Source of the DNA: Eumeta japonica
Taxonomy: Eukaryota; Arthropoda; Insecta; Lepidoptera; Psychidae
Direction of reading: 5' to 3'
Length of the DNA stretch: 64,000 bases
NCBI GenBank assembly: GCA_005406025.1
Contig: BGZK01001311.1
Coordinates: 108,203-172,202, forward strand
Shown: positions 12,226 through 25,215 of the stretch, one piece after another
Layout of the letters: each line of letters starts with the position of its first letter
Numbering within the stretch: position 1 is the first letter of the stretch
Notes under the pieces: model-generated
Seen by the model: the letters and a program-made list of their open reading frames with translations, nothing else
What the model was told of the DNA's origin: nothing
The model's database searches: none
Made by a program: the position numbers and the translations under genes

Positions 12226-12885
12226 TTATTTCTTTTTTTAATTTCTAAACGGTGACTTCATTTATAAACCTCTAATAAACACATTAATAACAAGCTTTTT
12301 CGCGGCTCCTCCTGAGCATAGATTAAATTCCTTAATGTTCTCATAAGTTTTTTTGACGTGACAACGTCTTAAATTAGGTTGCGGCTGGGAGTCACTTATG
12401 AAAAAGTGTAACGCTCGGTAACGTTACGATGAGTCACCGAACGAGAGAGAGGCCCGCCGAATGCCTTGCGTCGTCTCTCTCCCACTCAACTATGATCGGT
12501 CTGCCGCGCGCGCAGCACTAGAGAATTAGTGCATAGCTTGCAAATGTATTGCAAGTTATTGTATGTATATTTGTATATAAATACGTATGTATGTGTAAAG
12601 GTAAAAATAAAATTTTGTTAATATGAAATTCAGTGCGAGATTCTTTGTATAAATTAATGTTTTAAATATAATTCTTTGTATAAATAAATGTTTTAAATTG
12701 TTACTATTATTTCATCCTTCTTCCTACTATACGAATGAATATTCACATTAAAATGATTTTACCATTCAAAGTCGTTGTCACGTAAAACTTTCGCCGTATA
12801 CCGACTTTACAGGCAACCAATTTTTTAATTCACTTTAGTCACGCGTAAAGGTAACAAGCACTCATTTCTTTATAGTAAGTTAATC
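12226..12885. other. Non-coding DNA with one CpG-rich patch
   Basis: The part at 12350-12540 is CpG-richer, with GTAACGTTACGATGAGTCAC and a run of GAGAGA/CTCTCT words able to pair across about 12440-12485. The remainder is AT-rich. No gene is recognised. Confidence 0.45.
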
Positions 12886-13225
12886 AAGAGGCGAACGAGT
12901 ATGTGAGCCACGAAAAGGCGTGGTCACCTCCGCCCATGGACACTCGAAACCGCAGAGGAGTCACTAGTGCGTTGCCGGCCTCTTTACTAGGAATAGGATA
13001 TTTGATGGACAGAGAATTGGGATGATGGAGGGGGAGCGAAGTGATAAAGCAGGAGTGCGTCACGGCAACTCTCACTCACTGGACGAAATACGACAACGGA
13101 AGTTGTTCCTTCATCTCTGTCTTCTGTGAGAGTGCAGCATCGGTCGAGCTGGCCCATTTCCGTGCTGTAGCCAAGGCGATCCCAGCGCGGCTCTACCGCA
13201 AGGAACTGACAAATAATGACGATCA
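12886..13225 (+). repeat. Lepidopteran short interspersed repeat, copy 3 (longest form)
   Basis: It has the family's 5' part (GGCGAACGAGTATGTG, GGTCACCTCCGCCCATGGAC, GTCACTAGTGCGTTGCCGGC) followed by the long 3' part shared with the copy at 3191 (ACTCTCACTCACTGGACGAA, TCTGTGAGAGTGCAGC, GGCCCATTTCCGTGC). It ends near AATAATGACGATCAGCAG. Open frames across it are not coding. Confidence 0.75.
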
Positions 13226-14099
13226 GCAGTCAGTTTGAGTATATACGGATGAACACACTGCGTATGATGGAATGATTGAAAGAAAAAAAAGTCAGAAAGG
13301 GTATCAGACGAAAGAAATCGATAAGATAAATTAAAAGCCATCCGACGTCCATTTGAAGTGCACCCGCATTATCGATGACTGCATATAAAATAATTGCATA
13401 GTTTTTAATCAACGAATTCTTCTTTTGAGCAGTTCGCTCTGCAAATCGATCGCTATTCCGGGTCGGATCTCAATGCCAGCCAGTGGTGTACGTCTCGGTC
13501 CCGGTCGCGGTACAGGTAGATGTTATCGGAAAACATCCTTATATCCACATAGGTAATTAAATTTACTAGCTATCGTAGTCTGTCTTCGGATTGTGTTTCT
13601 GATACGTCGTTGAACTAGGACTTACACGTGTACATTGTATTACTTTGAGATTAGTATAATTAAATACTATTTATTCATTCGAAGGATTTGCAAATATTTG
13701 TACATGATTGAAAATGCGGTTATTTATTATAAGTAATACGTAAATTAGTTTAGGAAGTAGAGGGAGGAGTTAACTTTTATCTTTTGTTTACAATAAAAAC
13801 AATAATTTTTATTTAAACTTATGTTTGTTAACCACTAACCTTTGATTGCATTAATTTAAAAATCTAACATTTATGGTCTGGATACATACCCATTTATAAG
13901 TTGGGTAACTTCGGATCTTCAACACGGTCTGATTTATAATATCTGCATTTGAATAATTAATTTTTAGTCCTTAGTAAAAGCGTTATTTTTGTATCTGGAT
14001 AATTATCAATTAAAGTGGCTAATTGTATTGTAAATACTAGTATTCCTACGATCCTCTTAACATTATATAGTACAAATAATTATTGTGCACTAGCCAAAC
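13226..14099. other. Mostly AT-rich non-coding DNA
   Basis: The part at 13440-13520 is GC-richer, with CGGTCCCGGTCGCGGTACAG reminiscent of the GATC-rich repeat bodies. The remainder is AT-rich. No gene is seen. Confidence 0.45.
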
Positions 14100-14420
14100 A
14101 TATCACACACGTACGCGAGCGGCAAACTTTTCGTCGTCGCATACATGAGACGCTGAGAAATATCTCAGAAAATACAGCGAAGGGGGTCCAGATAAATAGC
14201 GACGCGCTAATGCGCCGCCGCCGCCGCCATTTACATAGACTAATGGTCAGCCGCCGGCTTAGGTATTCCGCGTGTGATCAGCGCGCCAGGGCCCTCGGTA
14301 GTATTCGGATAATGGACCTATTGTTGTATCGCTATGGTAAGATCTGTTTAGTTGTTTAAGGAGACGCCTACGGTGCTTCAAGCTGCTGTGTACGTACGTC
14401 ATTTTAGAAGGAGATTCTGC
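14100..14420. other. CpG-rich block, candidate regulatory
   Basis: It contains GCGCTAATGCGCCGCCGCCG near 14205, TAATGG words and a TGATCAGCGCGCC. The frame 14015-14359 stays open for 114 codons, but the translation is arginine-rich with no recognised domain. Confidence 0.35.
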
Positions 14421-15169
14421 CACACGACCGACTTTTGCCTCTGAATTGAAAATTGAGAACGTATAATATGTGAAATAAAAACAATGTGAATTCGTATAAA
14501 CCTTAAGGCGCGGTTAAAGTAAAACTTTTTTATTTATTGTTGCGATTGATGTTACGACTAAATTCAAAATCAATAAATCACGTCAGGCTTTAGTAATATA
14601 GATCTTGATTGGGATCGTGATTCAAAGAGAGATTGGGCGATATAAAAAATGAAAGAATTCATTCTATGTTCATCCCGGGCGAGCACTCGGCACAGCTAAT
14701 TATTAATAAAATAATTGTTAAGATACTTATACAGGTTTCATATGAAATTGCTATTTTCGAAAATAGACCAATCGATTTTGTATATTTCTGGTCCGGTGAC
14801 GAATTCAAGATGCAAATTTATGAATGCGAAAACCGCGTAAACAAAATATATTTTTTAAATACTGGCCAATTTTAATTTGAACATTTCTGGTTTGTTTACA
14901 AACTTAAAAATTCAAATTATAAATGCAGAAATTTCGCAACGGGTCGAGATTTTATCGAAGATTACTTTCGTTAAAAACGGTTCGGTTTCTTTTGAGGCGC
15001 GCCTAAAGATGTTCTATATCGAAATACATGAGGCTCTTTTAAAAGTTGCAACGAAGTTTAGCTTTTCATAAATAGACCGATTAGAATAAATTCGCGTCGC
15101 ACTGAGGTCGTAAAAACAAATCGACTTTGGCTTTTAATAGTTTTCAACGTGCAAGATAATTGTCACCGT
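14421..15169. other. AT-rich DNA with two abutting open frames
   Basis: Frames at 14633-14875 (80 codons) and 14877-15071 (64 codons) follow one another on the plus strand in different phases. Neither shows a known domain, and the second starts only at a non-ATG codon. They could be a frameshifted remnant or chance. Confidence 0.35.
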
Positions 15170-15430
15170 CTTTCTGGCTACAAAGGATTAAAAAAAAAAT
15201 GACCCTCGCTAAGAGTAGAACCGGGTATCCGCTGCGAAAACAAAGTGGAAAAAGAGCACACGGAGCACGCGGCGCGCTAGACAATACCAGTATTTCAGAG
15301 GTCGTGATGTGTCCAGAGATATCCCGTGATTTGTGGGTCCCGAGCGCGGGGAGTCCAGCTCGCGCCCGCGCGGCGGGTACGGCGGCCGACGGCCAAGAGT
15401 TTGCGGGTAATGAAATAAAACTTTGACGGT
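15170..15430. other. CpG-rich block, candidate regulatory
   Basis: GC-rich DNA (CACGCGGCGCGCTAGAC near 15266, CGCGCCCGCGCGGCGGGTAC near 15361) ends in TTTGCGGGTAATGAAATAAA, similar in word content to the block near 11590. No exon is recognised. Confidence 0.3.
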
Positions 15431-18400
15431 CGGATCGTGAATGGCAAGGAATATTAAGTTCTTCGTCTACTCTTTTTCTTCGTTCTATTAACTAATATGC
15501 AGCATTGGGACTAGGGACTGAGCGATCTCAGCACCGTCGTACGTTGATGTGGTGATTTGTGGCAAGTGCGAATAAAAGATACATATACTTTTGTATTTGT
15601 GATACACAGTAGGCATTTTCTGCAACGATAACTACGTTTTTTTTTATTTAGACGAATTGAAAAAAGTGCTAGATTTTTCAAATGAAAAAGAAACTGCTAA
15701 CGCCATATCAGATGATTTTCAAAAATGAACAAGGCCATCTTAAATTAGTAAACACACATCATATCAAGCTGTAGCTGTCTGATATGGACTTCGCGTTATC
15801 AAAAATTAATCGAAACATTTACATAAGCCATTTCAGTCTTGGAGCTGAGGTCCTCTTAGTTATTAATCATGATTATTCGTGTACAAATCTTCCAAAACCT
15901 TTCATTGGTCAATGATATATTCTTTTTCCCCATAGGAAATTCTACTATGGTTGACTGAGATAGTAAGTATTTCATATTTGTAGTTTATTAAAAAAATTAC
16001 ACTCGTCAACATTTGAAAAATAAAAACTTCTTTCGGTAAAATATATATATAAAAAATTATCACGAAGGAAATACAAATATATTATTAAAATATTCAGAAA
16101 AACTAGTTTTGTTGAATATTCAAAGTACGCACCGAAAATTAAAAGATATAGGAATTTATTCAAGCAACCTTACATGCCTTCCACGACGCGAAATAGACAA
16201 GAGAGTTCCCGAAAACTGTATTTATTCTGTTTAAAACGAAAGAGCAGAATAGCTTTTATATTCAATTTATGACATGCTGTTACTTTATCATCTAAAACGT
16301 TTATGGTCGTTTCTTAGTAGTAGTACGAAATATAGGCATACATATATCTACTTTTTCCTTCTTAAATCCTATTTAAAAAAAAAAAATCGAAAATAGAATT
16401 ACGTAAGTGACATATTGAAAGGAATTTTATAAATATTTATACTTGGAAATGCTCACATTATCACAGTGTCATCAGTTATAATAAGAATATCATTGGTTAA
16501 GCTCTACAATTAGTATGCCGCTAGATATTAATCCGCCATTCACATCCTAATACTTGTAGGTTTTTTTCGAGGGAGTTTTCAAAAAATTATGTACTGGGAA
16601 TTAACGTAAATTTTTCCATAATCGGCAGGAGATACTTGAGATTATACGAGTCGGTTTCTTTTATTCGTCGTATACGAGCGTCAGTCAAATGTGATTCCAC
16701 CCGCGTCTACGCGCGTGCGTCGAAAGGATAGTAGCATGTTGATTGAAGCGAAAATTTCTTTTGCTGCGAAAGGGACGTGAATTTTATTTCGAAGACTACG
16801 AGTTTTTGAGTTCGGGCAACGTGTATTTTATATGGTATACGTGCGAAGATGATATTTTCAGAATACACGGAGTATTTTAATGAAGAACTATTATTGCTTC
16901 TGAGAATATTTTAAGAATTTTTGTTATTTGTGGCACATTTTTGCATTTGAAGACATAAAAATTTTTGGATAATTTTTTCGTAAGATATACATATGGTATG
17001 ATGGCGTTTTACCGTAAATACTTTGAAAGGTTGTAAAGTAATAACAGGTTAAGTGGGTATCGGACCACCATATAGACTTTCATTGTGATGATGTTTGGAA
17101 ATTTTGAAGATTTTATTATTATTATGTTATATTTAAATTCTATTTTTACCTACATAATGCAATCAAATTGTGTTATCTTGATACTATGTATTCGTAAAAT
17201 TTAGAGTCTTTCTTCTATAAATAGAACAATTTTTCATAGATAATATCAGTTTTTGATTGCTTACATGGATAATTAAGAGTTTGTAAATCAAATGGTTGAG
17301 GAATTACAAGCAGGGACATATTGCTATTGATTTTAATTCGGCATATGTCGTAAATAGTGATGAAAATATTTTACACGTAAATATACAACTAATATAGAAA
17401 TTGTATTTTTAATGACAAAGGAATGGTTTCTTCTTTGTACATATGAGAGGCAGTCCTACAAAGTTATTTGCATCGCTATTCTTTTTAAATTGGACTTACC
17501 TTTAAAGTATAATTGGACAAAATGGGGAAGATTTCAGTTCGTGATTACAGAACTCATGTTAGCATGGATTGTGATTTGAGATTTGGGACAGACTGCGAAA
17601 AACGAAGAGAATGAATGACTTACTAGGGTTCTTCGAGTGAGTAAGCAAATCTCAAAAATCAACAGCGCTTTAAATTTCCATTTACTTTTAATTAGCAAAA
17701 CTTCTTGAAATGTTAAAAGGAATTCAGATGAAGTTTGGTAGACGTGGATTGTGTATTTGGCAGATGTTGATTTTAACTTTGTTCTAAGATAAACATTATT
17801 CGTATGAAGTATCATAATCTTTATGTAGGCCAAGTCCATGTCAATTATGTAATGGAATATGCAAGACAATATTGAGAGAAAAAAACACAAAACACTCAGT
17901 CAAGTACATAAGAGACCATCCAATGAACACCCTGATGAAAGTGTACCATAATATAGAGTTGTAGAAGATATCGAAATGTGTACTGAAAAATGTTTCGAGT
18001 GATTATTATGATGTCATTCACACAAAAAGAAAAAAACAAAATTGAACGCTTCGTAAACTAATGCAATAAAAATTAATTTTTTTAAGATTTTTAAATATTT
18101 TTTACTATTATTTTGGGTTGTTTAAATATTTGAATACATTGTATATTTATTTATAATAGCACGAAATCGTGAATGGGCATATTCGAATACGTTTTTTACT
18201 AAAAAAACAAACTATGAAATATTTTAATCTTCTCTCTTTCTACAACATAGACCTTCTTATGTGTGAAGGTAGACAATCAGGGGGCCAAACTATTCATAGA
18301 TAATAACAAATAGGGAATCAATTGAATTTTTAAACGTGAATAATGCGATGGTATAAATCCTTTCATATAGAAATATTGAAAATATTATAAGAATTAATAG

Positions 18401-19159
18401 CAAAAACAAGAAAAAAAAAACAAGACTTGTTCGATCTAAATTAATAGAATTCCGTTAGATGTCGCTAGAAGCCATGCGCACACTTCAGTATGGATCATGT
18501 TCGTTGACAAATCGTATGTGTTTAAATATTAATTATAATTGTATGGTAGATCAATCTATTCAGTTGGTGTAAGGTACTCGATACCGCCATAATGACAAAT
18601 AAATAGTCATATATCATAACACTTAACCACATACTTATTACACTTCATTACTTGTAGATAATTTTTCGCGGTTTTCTAACCCTTCCATCTCCATGTAATA
18701 CAATGTACGCATTTAGCTTGGATTCTCCCTCCTCTACCTTCTTAACGTAACTTTTAACATTAAGTAAGAATAACGGTGCCAAAATTCATATAGTTTTAAT
18801 TATATAAAACTTTGTCCAAAGTATTAAAATTTGACAAAAAATTATGAAAAAATGATTCATTTTTGCAACGTGGGACAACTACAATACTAGCTAAATATCT
18901 AAATTTTTTGCAATAATACTTGCAAAAATTGCAACAATATAAATACGTACTACACGAGACATAGGTTAGTAGTCAAATCGATGGACGAAAAAACCAGAGA
19001 TATGCGAGCGTAAAACATATAACTGACCATAGAGATGTGACGAAATCATTTTAAAGATCGATTGTTCGGCCCTCTTTAATCGTAACTATCGGTCGACGAA
19101 TTATCGCGTCAATGTGCCGCTCATTTTAATAACTACATCGTGCAATAACGAGACAACCT
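15431..19159. other. Long AT-rich gene-free stretch
   Basis: No recognised gene or repeat. A pyrimidine tract ending TTTATTTAG at about 15651 is followed by a short open frame to 15727; this is splice-acceptor-like but probably chance. The window's longest open frame (17534-17890, minus, 118 codons) has no domain. Patches at 16630-16720 and 19040-19140 are slightly CpG-richer. Confidence 0.45.
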
Positions 19160-19500
19160 AGTTCATTTAGCAGTTTCATTGCACGCGGGCTCGTAGCAGA
19201 GAGCGGAACCCCTCGAGTCCCGGGGCTCTTGTAAAGAAAAACTAATAAGGAAAACGCGGCCCGGAGTCTCGCCACACGAGCGGCCTAAATGCGGAGGGGG
19301 ATGGATGCAAGGAAACGCGGAGGGGTGGGGGCATTCATCAGCACACTTGGAACGCATCCAACGCCGCTCGGAGTCGGTGTCCGACGTATGCGAGGGTGGA
19401 TGCGGGCGAATGGCAATAGCTATATTTATTTGCCAGCGAGACGCGCACGCCGGCCGGGCCCGCGAGGAGAGGGCCGTCCATGCGGAGAAAGACAAATGGT
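19160..19500. other. CpG-rich block, candidate regulatory
   Basis: GC-rich DNA (GCACGCGGGCTCGTAGCAG, GCCGGCCGGGCCCGCGAGG near 19450) with overlapping frames open on both strands. None gives a recognised protein, and the openness is explained by composition. Confidence 0.3.
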
Positions 19501-22199
19501 GAATTACATAACTCGATAAGTTATTGAAGGACGCTATTGAACTGATGATATTACATTACACAGTGAATACTTCAATGGAGAAACGTGATGATATTGTCGT
19601 CATAAAGAGCGTATGATGGAAAAAAATTTTTAATACTGATGATTAAAAAATGAATACAGATTCTGGAATTTGACGGAATGCTAGATGTAGAATAATCAAC
19701 AATATATTTTTTTGCGTATTCTAATAGTGATGTATCGATACTTTTCATAACTAAAGCGGGAGTAACTGGAAGTTTTCTCATTCTATGAATACGATGTTCA
19801 ACTGATATTTTCGGATCGCAGCCGAGACCACGTCAGGGGAACGACCCGAAATCCTCGATTCGGACAACGCGCTGTCAAAGTTCGTGTCTTTCGACATACT
19901 GCGACATTCGGGAATCCAATTTGGAGCCTCTCGGATTCGAAGCGAGAGATCGGCGGTCCGTTTATTATTATTATGAACCGAGATCAACTACTTACTAAAA
20001 AAACCAACAATTCAAGTAGTCGACACGGATATACGCAACTACGGTTAAATATGATAGCTATTATTAGGTAGTGATTATATTATTGACAATAAATATATAA
20101 CTCATTGACGTGTCAATTAGTTTTTTTTTTTGGGAATTTTAAATCACTCACAAAGCTAAGTTAGAAATCGATATAAACAAAAAATAGCCCCAATCATATT
20201 TAATGACACTGCCAATTTACACATCCCTACATGAGTTTTCAGTCGTATAAAAATGGAAATGTGATTCTCGTCCGCTTTCCTGATCGAGTTCCAATACGGT
20301 ATCGCTATTATTATGAGACTACGTTTTGCCTTTACAAAAAAAAAAGCAAAATACGTTTTGAAGATGAAAATATTGCGTCGTTTTTATTTATGTACAAAGC
20401 GAATCCGTTATAGGTGAGATAAACTTACATAATAAGCTTATAAAACTAAATTAAGAAAAAGTCGTTATGTTTTAAGAAAACCCATTTTATTAGCGAAATA
20501 TAATATTAAATTACACTCTATTTTACAAGTGTACGGAAAATATACAAATAATCTTCGTAACTAAGACGGAATCAGTTTATCGTGACTTATTATACGGTAT
20601 ATTTGCAAATGTTAAGCTTGCGTTATTTCCTAATTAAATACACATATATTTCTATTAAAGAAATGTTGGCTTTTAATGAAGTTTAATATGATTTTTGATT
20701 ACTTATAGTGTTGAAATTCCTAATTTAACTTTATAACCTATTATTTTTTTACAAAGTTATAATCTGTTAAATCTTTTAAATAAAATGCAAGTAGGTATAT
20801 ATTTACGATTATTCAGTTTTTTTATTTCATTTCGATCCAAGAGAATATTTATGACAGTCTCGTTTCTTCATTGAATTATAACACAAGCGACTCTCACGTC
20901 TCGTAGGTAAAAGTACAAAATGAGCCCGCACAGCCTACAGGCGACTCCTGCGCAGCACTAAATTATTGATGCCGCGTCGCTAATGATTCTGTCGTCTTGG
21001 AAATTTATATCTTTATTATAGGCAACGGAAAAATAAACACAGAGCGCAACACGTACACCGCATATCTAAGAAACGTAAAGGTGAGACTATATTGTTTTAT
21101 ACGGAAGTATACAAAAAAAAAGGAAAGCCGTTTCGACTTCTAACGTATAGATTACGAAATGGAACTGTAAAAATGCATAATCAATATTTTAATAATAATA
21201 TCTTTAGATATGTCAAGTTTTAGCTTCTTATAGGCATGATCTAGCAAGCCAAATGTGTTTTTAATTATCACGATTAAGATATGAAAACACCAACGTACGC
21301 GTCTTGGTTGAAATACATTACTTTATGTATACTTCTTAAAGTAAAATACGACACAAAACTATTGAAGTTTATATACAAAAAAAAAAATGTATAAAAATGT
21401 AAAATCGAAACGTTTTCTAACTCGAATACAGGTAGTGTTTTTCGTATGTGACAAATAAACACAGACGCTTAACGCCAAAATAGTGAAACTTTTGCGTGAA
21501 ACCGACGTTAGGTCAACAATGCTTTTATTTTTGTCCAATTGATAATGCTTGAACAATTGTAATAGCTACAGAATGAAATAAAGAAATTGAAATCAGTTGA
21601 TCGCTCTTAAATAAAGTGTAAAATTATTAGATACCCGGCCAATATCAGCCGAATGTATCGCTTTTTATTAATAAACGAGGCCATGCATTAACAACGTGAC
21701 ACAATATGAATTCGATTTTTGTAAGCTTAAAGATCTGTGCCATGGCTACGACAATGTATCTCATCGGATCATCTACTTCCGAAACAGTCATCCGCGAGCA
21801 CTTTGGGAAGAGTTTGTAGAGGTTACAACCTAAAATACCACCTGGGAAATACGAAGTATACATTCGTTGTTTACATCGATCGAGCTACGCACGTACTTAT
21901 TATTCGAGGGCGTTATCGAAATAGAATAATGAAAGAGAGATTAAGAAAACAAAATACCTACAAATATAATAATATAGTAAAATATTTATTGTGTTAAATT
22001 CACAAGGAAAACCCTCTTTTGTTACATCTTCATGTTGAGCTACTTTGCTAATCAAAACGAAATTCGGTACAAGAGCGATTCGGCCAAAATTCGGACAAGG
22101 ACAAAAGACACTCTATAGTAAATAATTGGAGGAGGCAATCCGGAATCTTAAACGGAACCGTTTAATACCTGTATTTAAAAATTTTCAAACAGATACCGC
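19501..22199. other. AT-rich non-coding DNA
   Basis: No gene is seen. Slight CpG enrichment occurs at 19810-19960 and 20885-20990. Open frames are short and AT-driven. Confidence 0.5.
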
Positions 22200-22370
22200 A
22201 ACCATTATAGAGTCGTCCCGCAGCGACATGATGAAATGCGTGCGCTTCGTTATTTATTAGTTGGTCTCCGGAGCGCGTCGAGAACTGAAGTTAAATTAAT
22301 TTGCAATACCTACCGCCCATTCGTTCGAGCCGTTCCGCTCGGGGCAGTTTACAAGGGTTGCGTATTACTT
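22200..22370. other. Small CpG-rich block, candidate regulatory
   Basis: GC-rich words (GGAGCGCGTCGAGAACTG near 22270, GAGCCGTTCCGCTCGGGGC near 22327) are mixed with AT words of homeodomain or Caudal type (GTTATTTATTAG near 22249, TTAAATTAATTTGC near 22291). Confidence 0.3.
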
Positions 22371-24949
22371 CTCATGCATTATTTATTATTGTGGGTTTCA
22401 TATTTATTTTAATTGAATCAATATAAGTTATTGTAAGCCTTACACGCTATGGGCGTCCGTTTCGATATGAGATTTATGAAATAAAATTGATTTGAATCGC
22501 ATGAAATGAAACATTGAATACAGAAACAACTATAACTCGCTTAAAGTAAGAGGAAATATACATTAATAAAAAATATGAGTATACAATGTGTCTTGAACCT
22601 AATTACAACGAGCTGAATAAGCGAGCGAATAAGCTGTTAATATTGGGATTGGATTCAATAAATAATTCATTTAACAAATAATTTCAGACAATTTGCATCG
22701 TGCATAAAAGAATATAAACATTTGTTCATGAAAACTACGTAACAAAAAAAAAAAACATTAAATCTATGTGTAATGTCATTATTGAACAGAAACAATATTT
22801 TGTAATTCAGATATTTATGTCATTAATTTTGTAACTGCCAACAGATGGCGGTAATAACATTCTAGTTGAAAGTAACAAAAAAATTTAAACTCCACATATA
22901 ATTACTATCAATTTACTTATAATGCAAAAAATCATCAAGCGTTTTAAGTAAACGTCCTATAAGTAAAATATTCATTCTGTAGTTTTGTAACGCATAACGT
23001 TAGTAATTGTAAAATAGACAGAACATCACATTGATGTATGCCTTATTAGTTTTGTAATCTCTGGCAAATGGCGTTAGTAATAATATTCTAATTGATAAAG
23101 TATTATACGTAGTTGTTAGGTATTTTTTGAATATATTTGTTCATGAAATGATATATTAATGGTAAATAATAAATTTAGACATTAATTTTAATTACTATGT
23201 TAAATTCTAAATTTTGAGGTGATTTTTCATAAAGTGGACCACACGAATGTACGGATTGTGGTAAATAGTGTTAGGGTTCGCTTCGCTCGCCCTAATAAAA
23301 ATATAGTACTATTGGCATAACCAAATTCGCGTTCTATAAAAGTCAAAGAATATACAAATCTGGCCATTAATATTCAAATCGAAGGTCATAAACATTTTAA
23401 TACAGGGAAAGTTTGCAATTTCGAAAAGATTACAACAGAAACGTTCATAATTAAGAAAACTTCATAAATACAATTTCACAACATAGCACGACAAATATTC
23501 GGCCAATCGTAGTGGACATGTGACCTTATAAGCTGCTTCATCGCTTTACCGAAAGCGCGTCAACCTATCCGACTGTAGGGCTTCACGCTTAGTAACTGGA
23601 TTACACCATTGATAGATTACTGTAATTTAGGTCCCGCCGTTCGCGGTGTGTCATCTAATAATGCTGCGATTACGTAAAGAAGTGAGCATCTGGCTTAGAC
23701 TTGCCCACATCAAACGGATTGGAGTTCTGTGTCTAATATTTTGTACAAGAAATTGTAATTTAAATTAAAATAAAATCATATAAAAATGTCATTAATTATG
23801 AAATTTGAATGAATAAATTTATCAATTAAAGACTTGTCTAAATTAATATTCTCAACGAAATAGAAGTTTTTATAGAATGTAATGTTTTACACGGTTCGAA
23901 TATTTATTTTCGCCACAATACGTCACATTTTAGGTACAAATATGAGTACGAAAAAAAAGATTAGGAAATCTAGTAAAATAGTTTGCCGCACTCGCTACGA
24001 TTGGATATAGATAATAGAATGTCTCGTACAAGATCGTTCCTCCACTCTGGCTAATTAAATGCGATGTACTTATTATCTTTAATGTCAAAGTCGTAATCAG
24101 AATCAATATCCACATGTAGATCTTCACTAGGTGTGTTCATCGTTCGTATAATCAGTTTTGTGATTAACGAAACATAATCGTATTTAATTTTATGTTCATT
24201 GATTGAGGTAAAACAGGCCGTATATGCTACGTAGATAGTCTTTTGTATGACTGAAGTACCCTCTCGATAATATCGACGATTCATGCCATGATTTTCTAAC
24301 AAAAAAAATGTTAGTTTTTTTTTTAGTTTCACATAAGGAGTAACTTTCGCTGTCAATTATTCAGAAAATCTAAAGATGCAGATACGCGGTTTATAGAAAT
24401 TCCGAAATGCGTCTTCCTTTTTTGATAAAAAAATTTTTTTTAGCGTTCCACAATCAAAAACTGTCAATGCGACGCTATTACTCAGCCTAAGTCGTCGGTC
24501 CATCATTCGGCCCGTCTGCTTTTTTACATACATTACAGCTCTTTACAAGGGCTGAATCGCTTGAATGGCAATAGGTAGTCAATTTAATTTTTAGAGTGTA
24601 CATGTTATTAAAGCTGATATCCTAACGGATATTAAAAGAGAAAACAAGAAGTGAAAACATTCATTCTTGTTCTATCGTAAAAAAACTACAAGCGTTAAAT
24701 TTGGGTTGATTGTAGTGCTAAAGGAGAAACGAAAAATAATAAAAACAGCCAACAAGAGACGGGCTCTCATTATATAAAGATCTCGACCTGGCTGAAGAGT
24801 TATATTGATAAATGCATGTTGTAGTGGATTCCATGTACGAATCCCATTAATACTCGGCCGTTTTCTTTATGCTGTTAGTACCTGTATTGGGGAGAAAAGC
24901 TACGAAAATTGATATATAAATATATCGCCTATCGGAAAAGGACCTCGGA
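22371..24949. other. AT-rich DNA with a degenerate local duplication
   Basis: About 48 bp at 22829-22876 (TTTTGTAACTGCC..GATGGCGGTAATAACATTCTAG) recur imperfectly at 23050-23101 (TTTTGTAATCTCTGG..ATGGCGTTAGTAATAATATTC). A hairpin TTAGGG...CCCTAA spans about 23270-23295. No gene is seen. Confidence 0.45.
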
Positions 24950-25215
24950 GCTCACCGTGACCCAAGCTTACATTTAAAATCTTACACGTCCTACTACACG
25001 TCTGTAACCACTACACGCAACAAGGAGAGATATTTTAGCAGATTACGTGAAAACAGAAGCTTTAACGGACACGTTCCACGAAGCTATTAAAAGGTCCGCG
25101 GCTTCATATTAAGTAACCGCGGGGGCCGTCAAAAGACTACAAACTCGTTCCGCGCCGTAATATTAATTTCGCGGTTCGCCCCGATCCCGGCCTAGTTTGT
25201 AAGGGCTCAACGTTT
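24950..25215. other. CpG-rich block, candidate regulatory
   Basis: The part from 25075 to 25200 is GC-rich (GGTCCGCGGCTTC, AACCGCGGGGGCCGTC, GTTCCGCGCCGTAATATTAA, CGGTTCGCCCCGATCCCGGC), embedding a TAATATTAAT word. No exon is recognised. Confidence 0.3.

Noticed and set aside
13041..13238. Open frame over the SINE-like repeat
   Set aside because: It is an incidental frame across interspersed repeat copy 3.
15646..15727. Short exon after a TTTATTTAG acceptor-like site
   Set aside because: Only about 27 codons, A-rich, ends in a stop, and no homology is recognised.
17534..17890. 118-codon minus-strand open frame, the longest in the window
   Set aside because: No domain is recognised, the composition is AT-driven, and there is no convincing promoter or splice context. 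This length is expected by chance in 64 kb over six frames.
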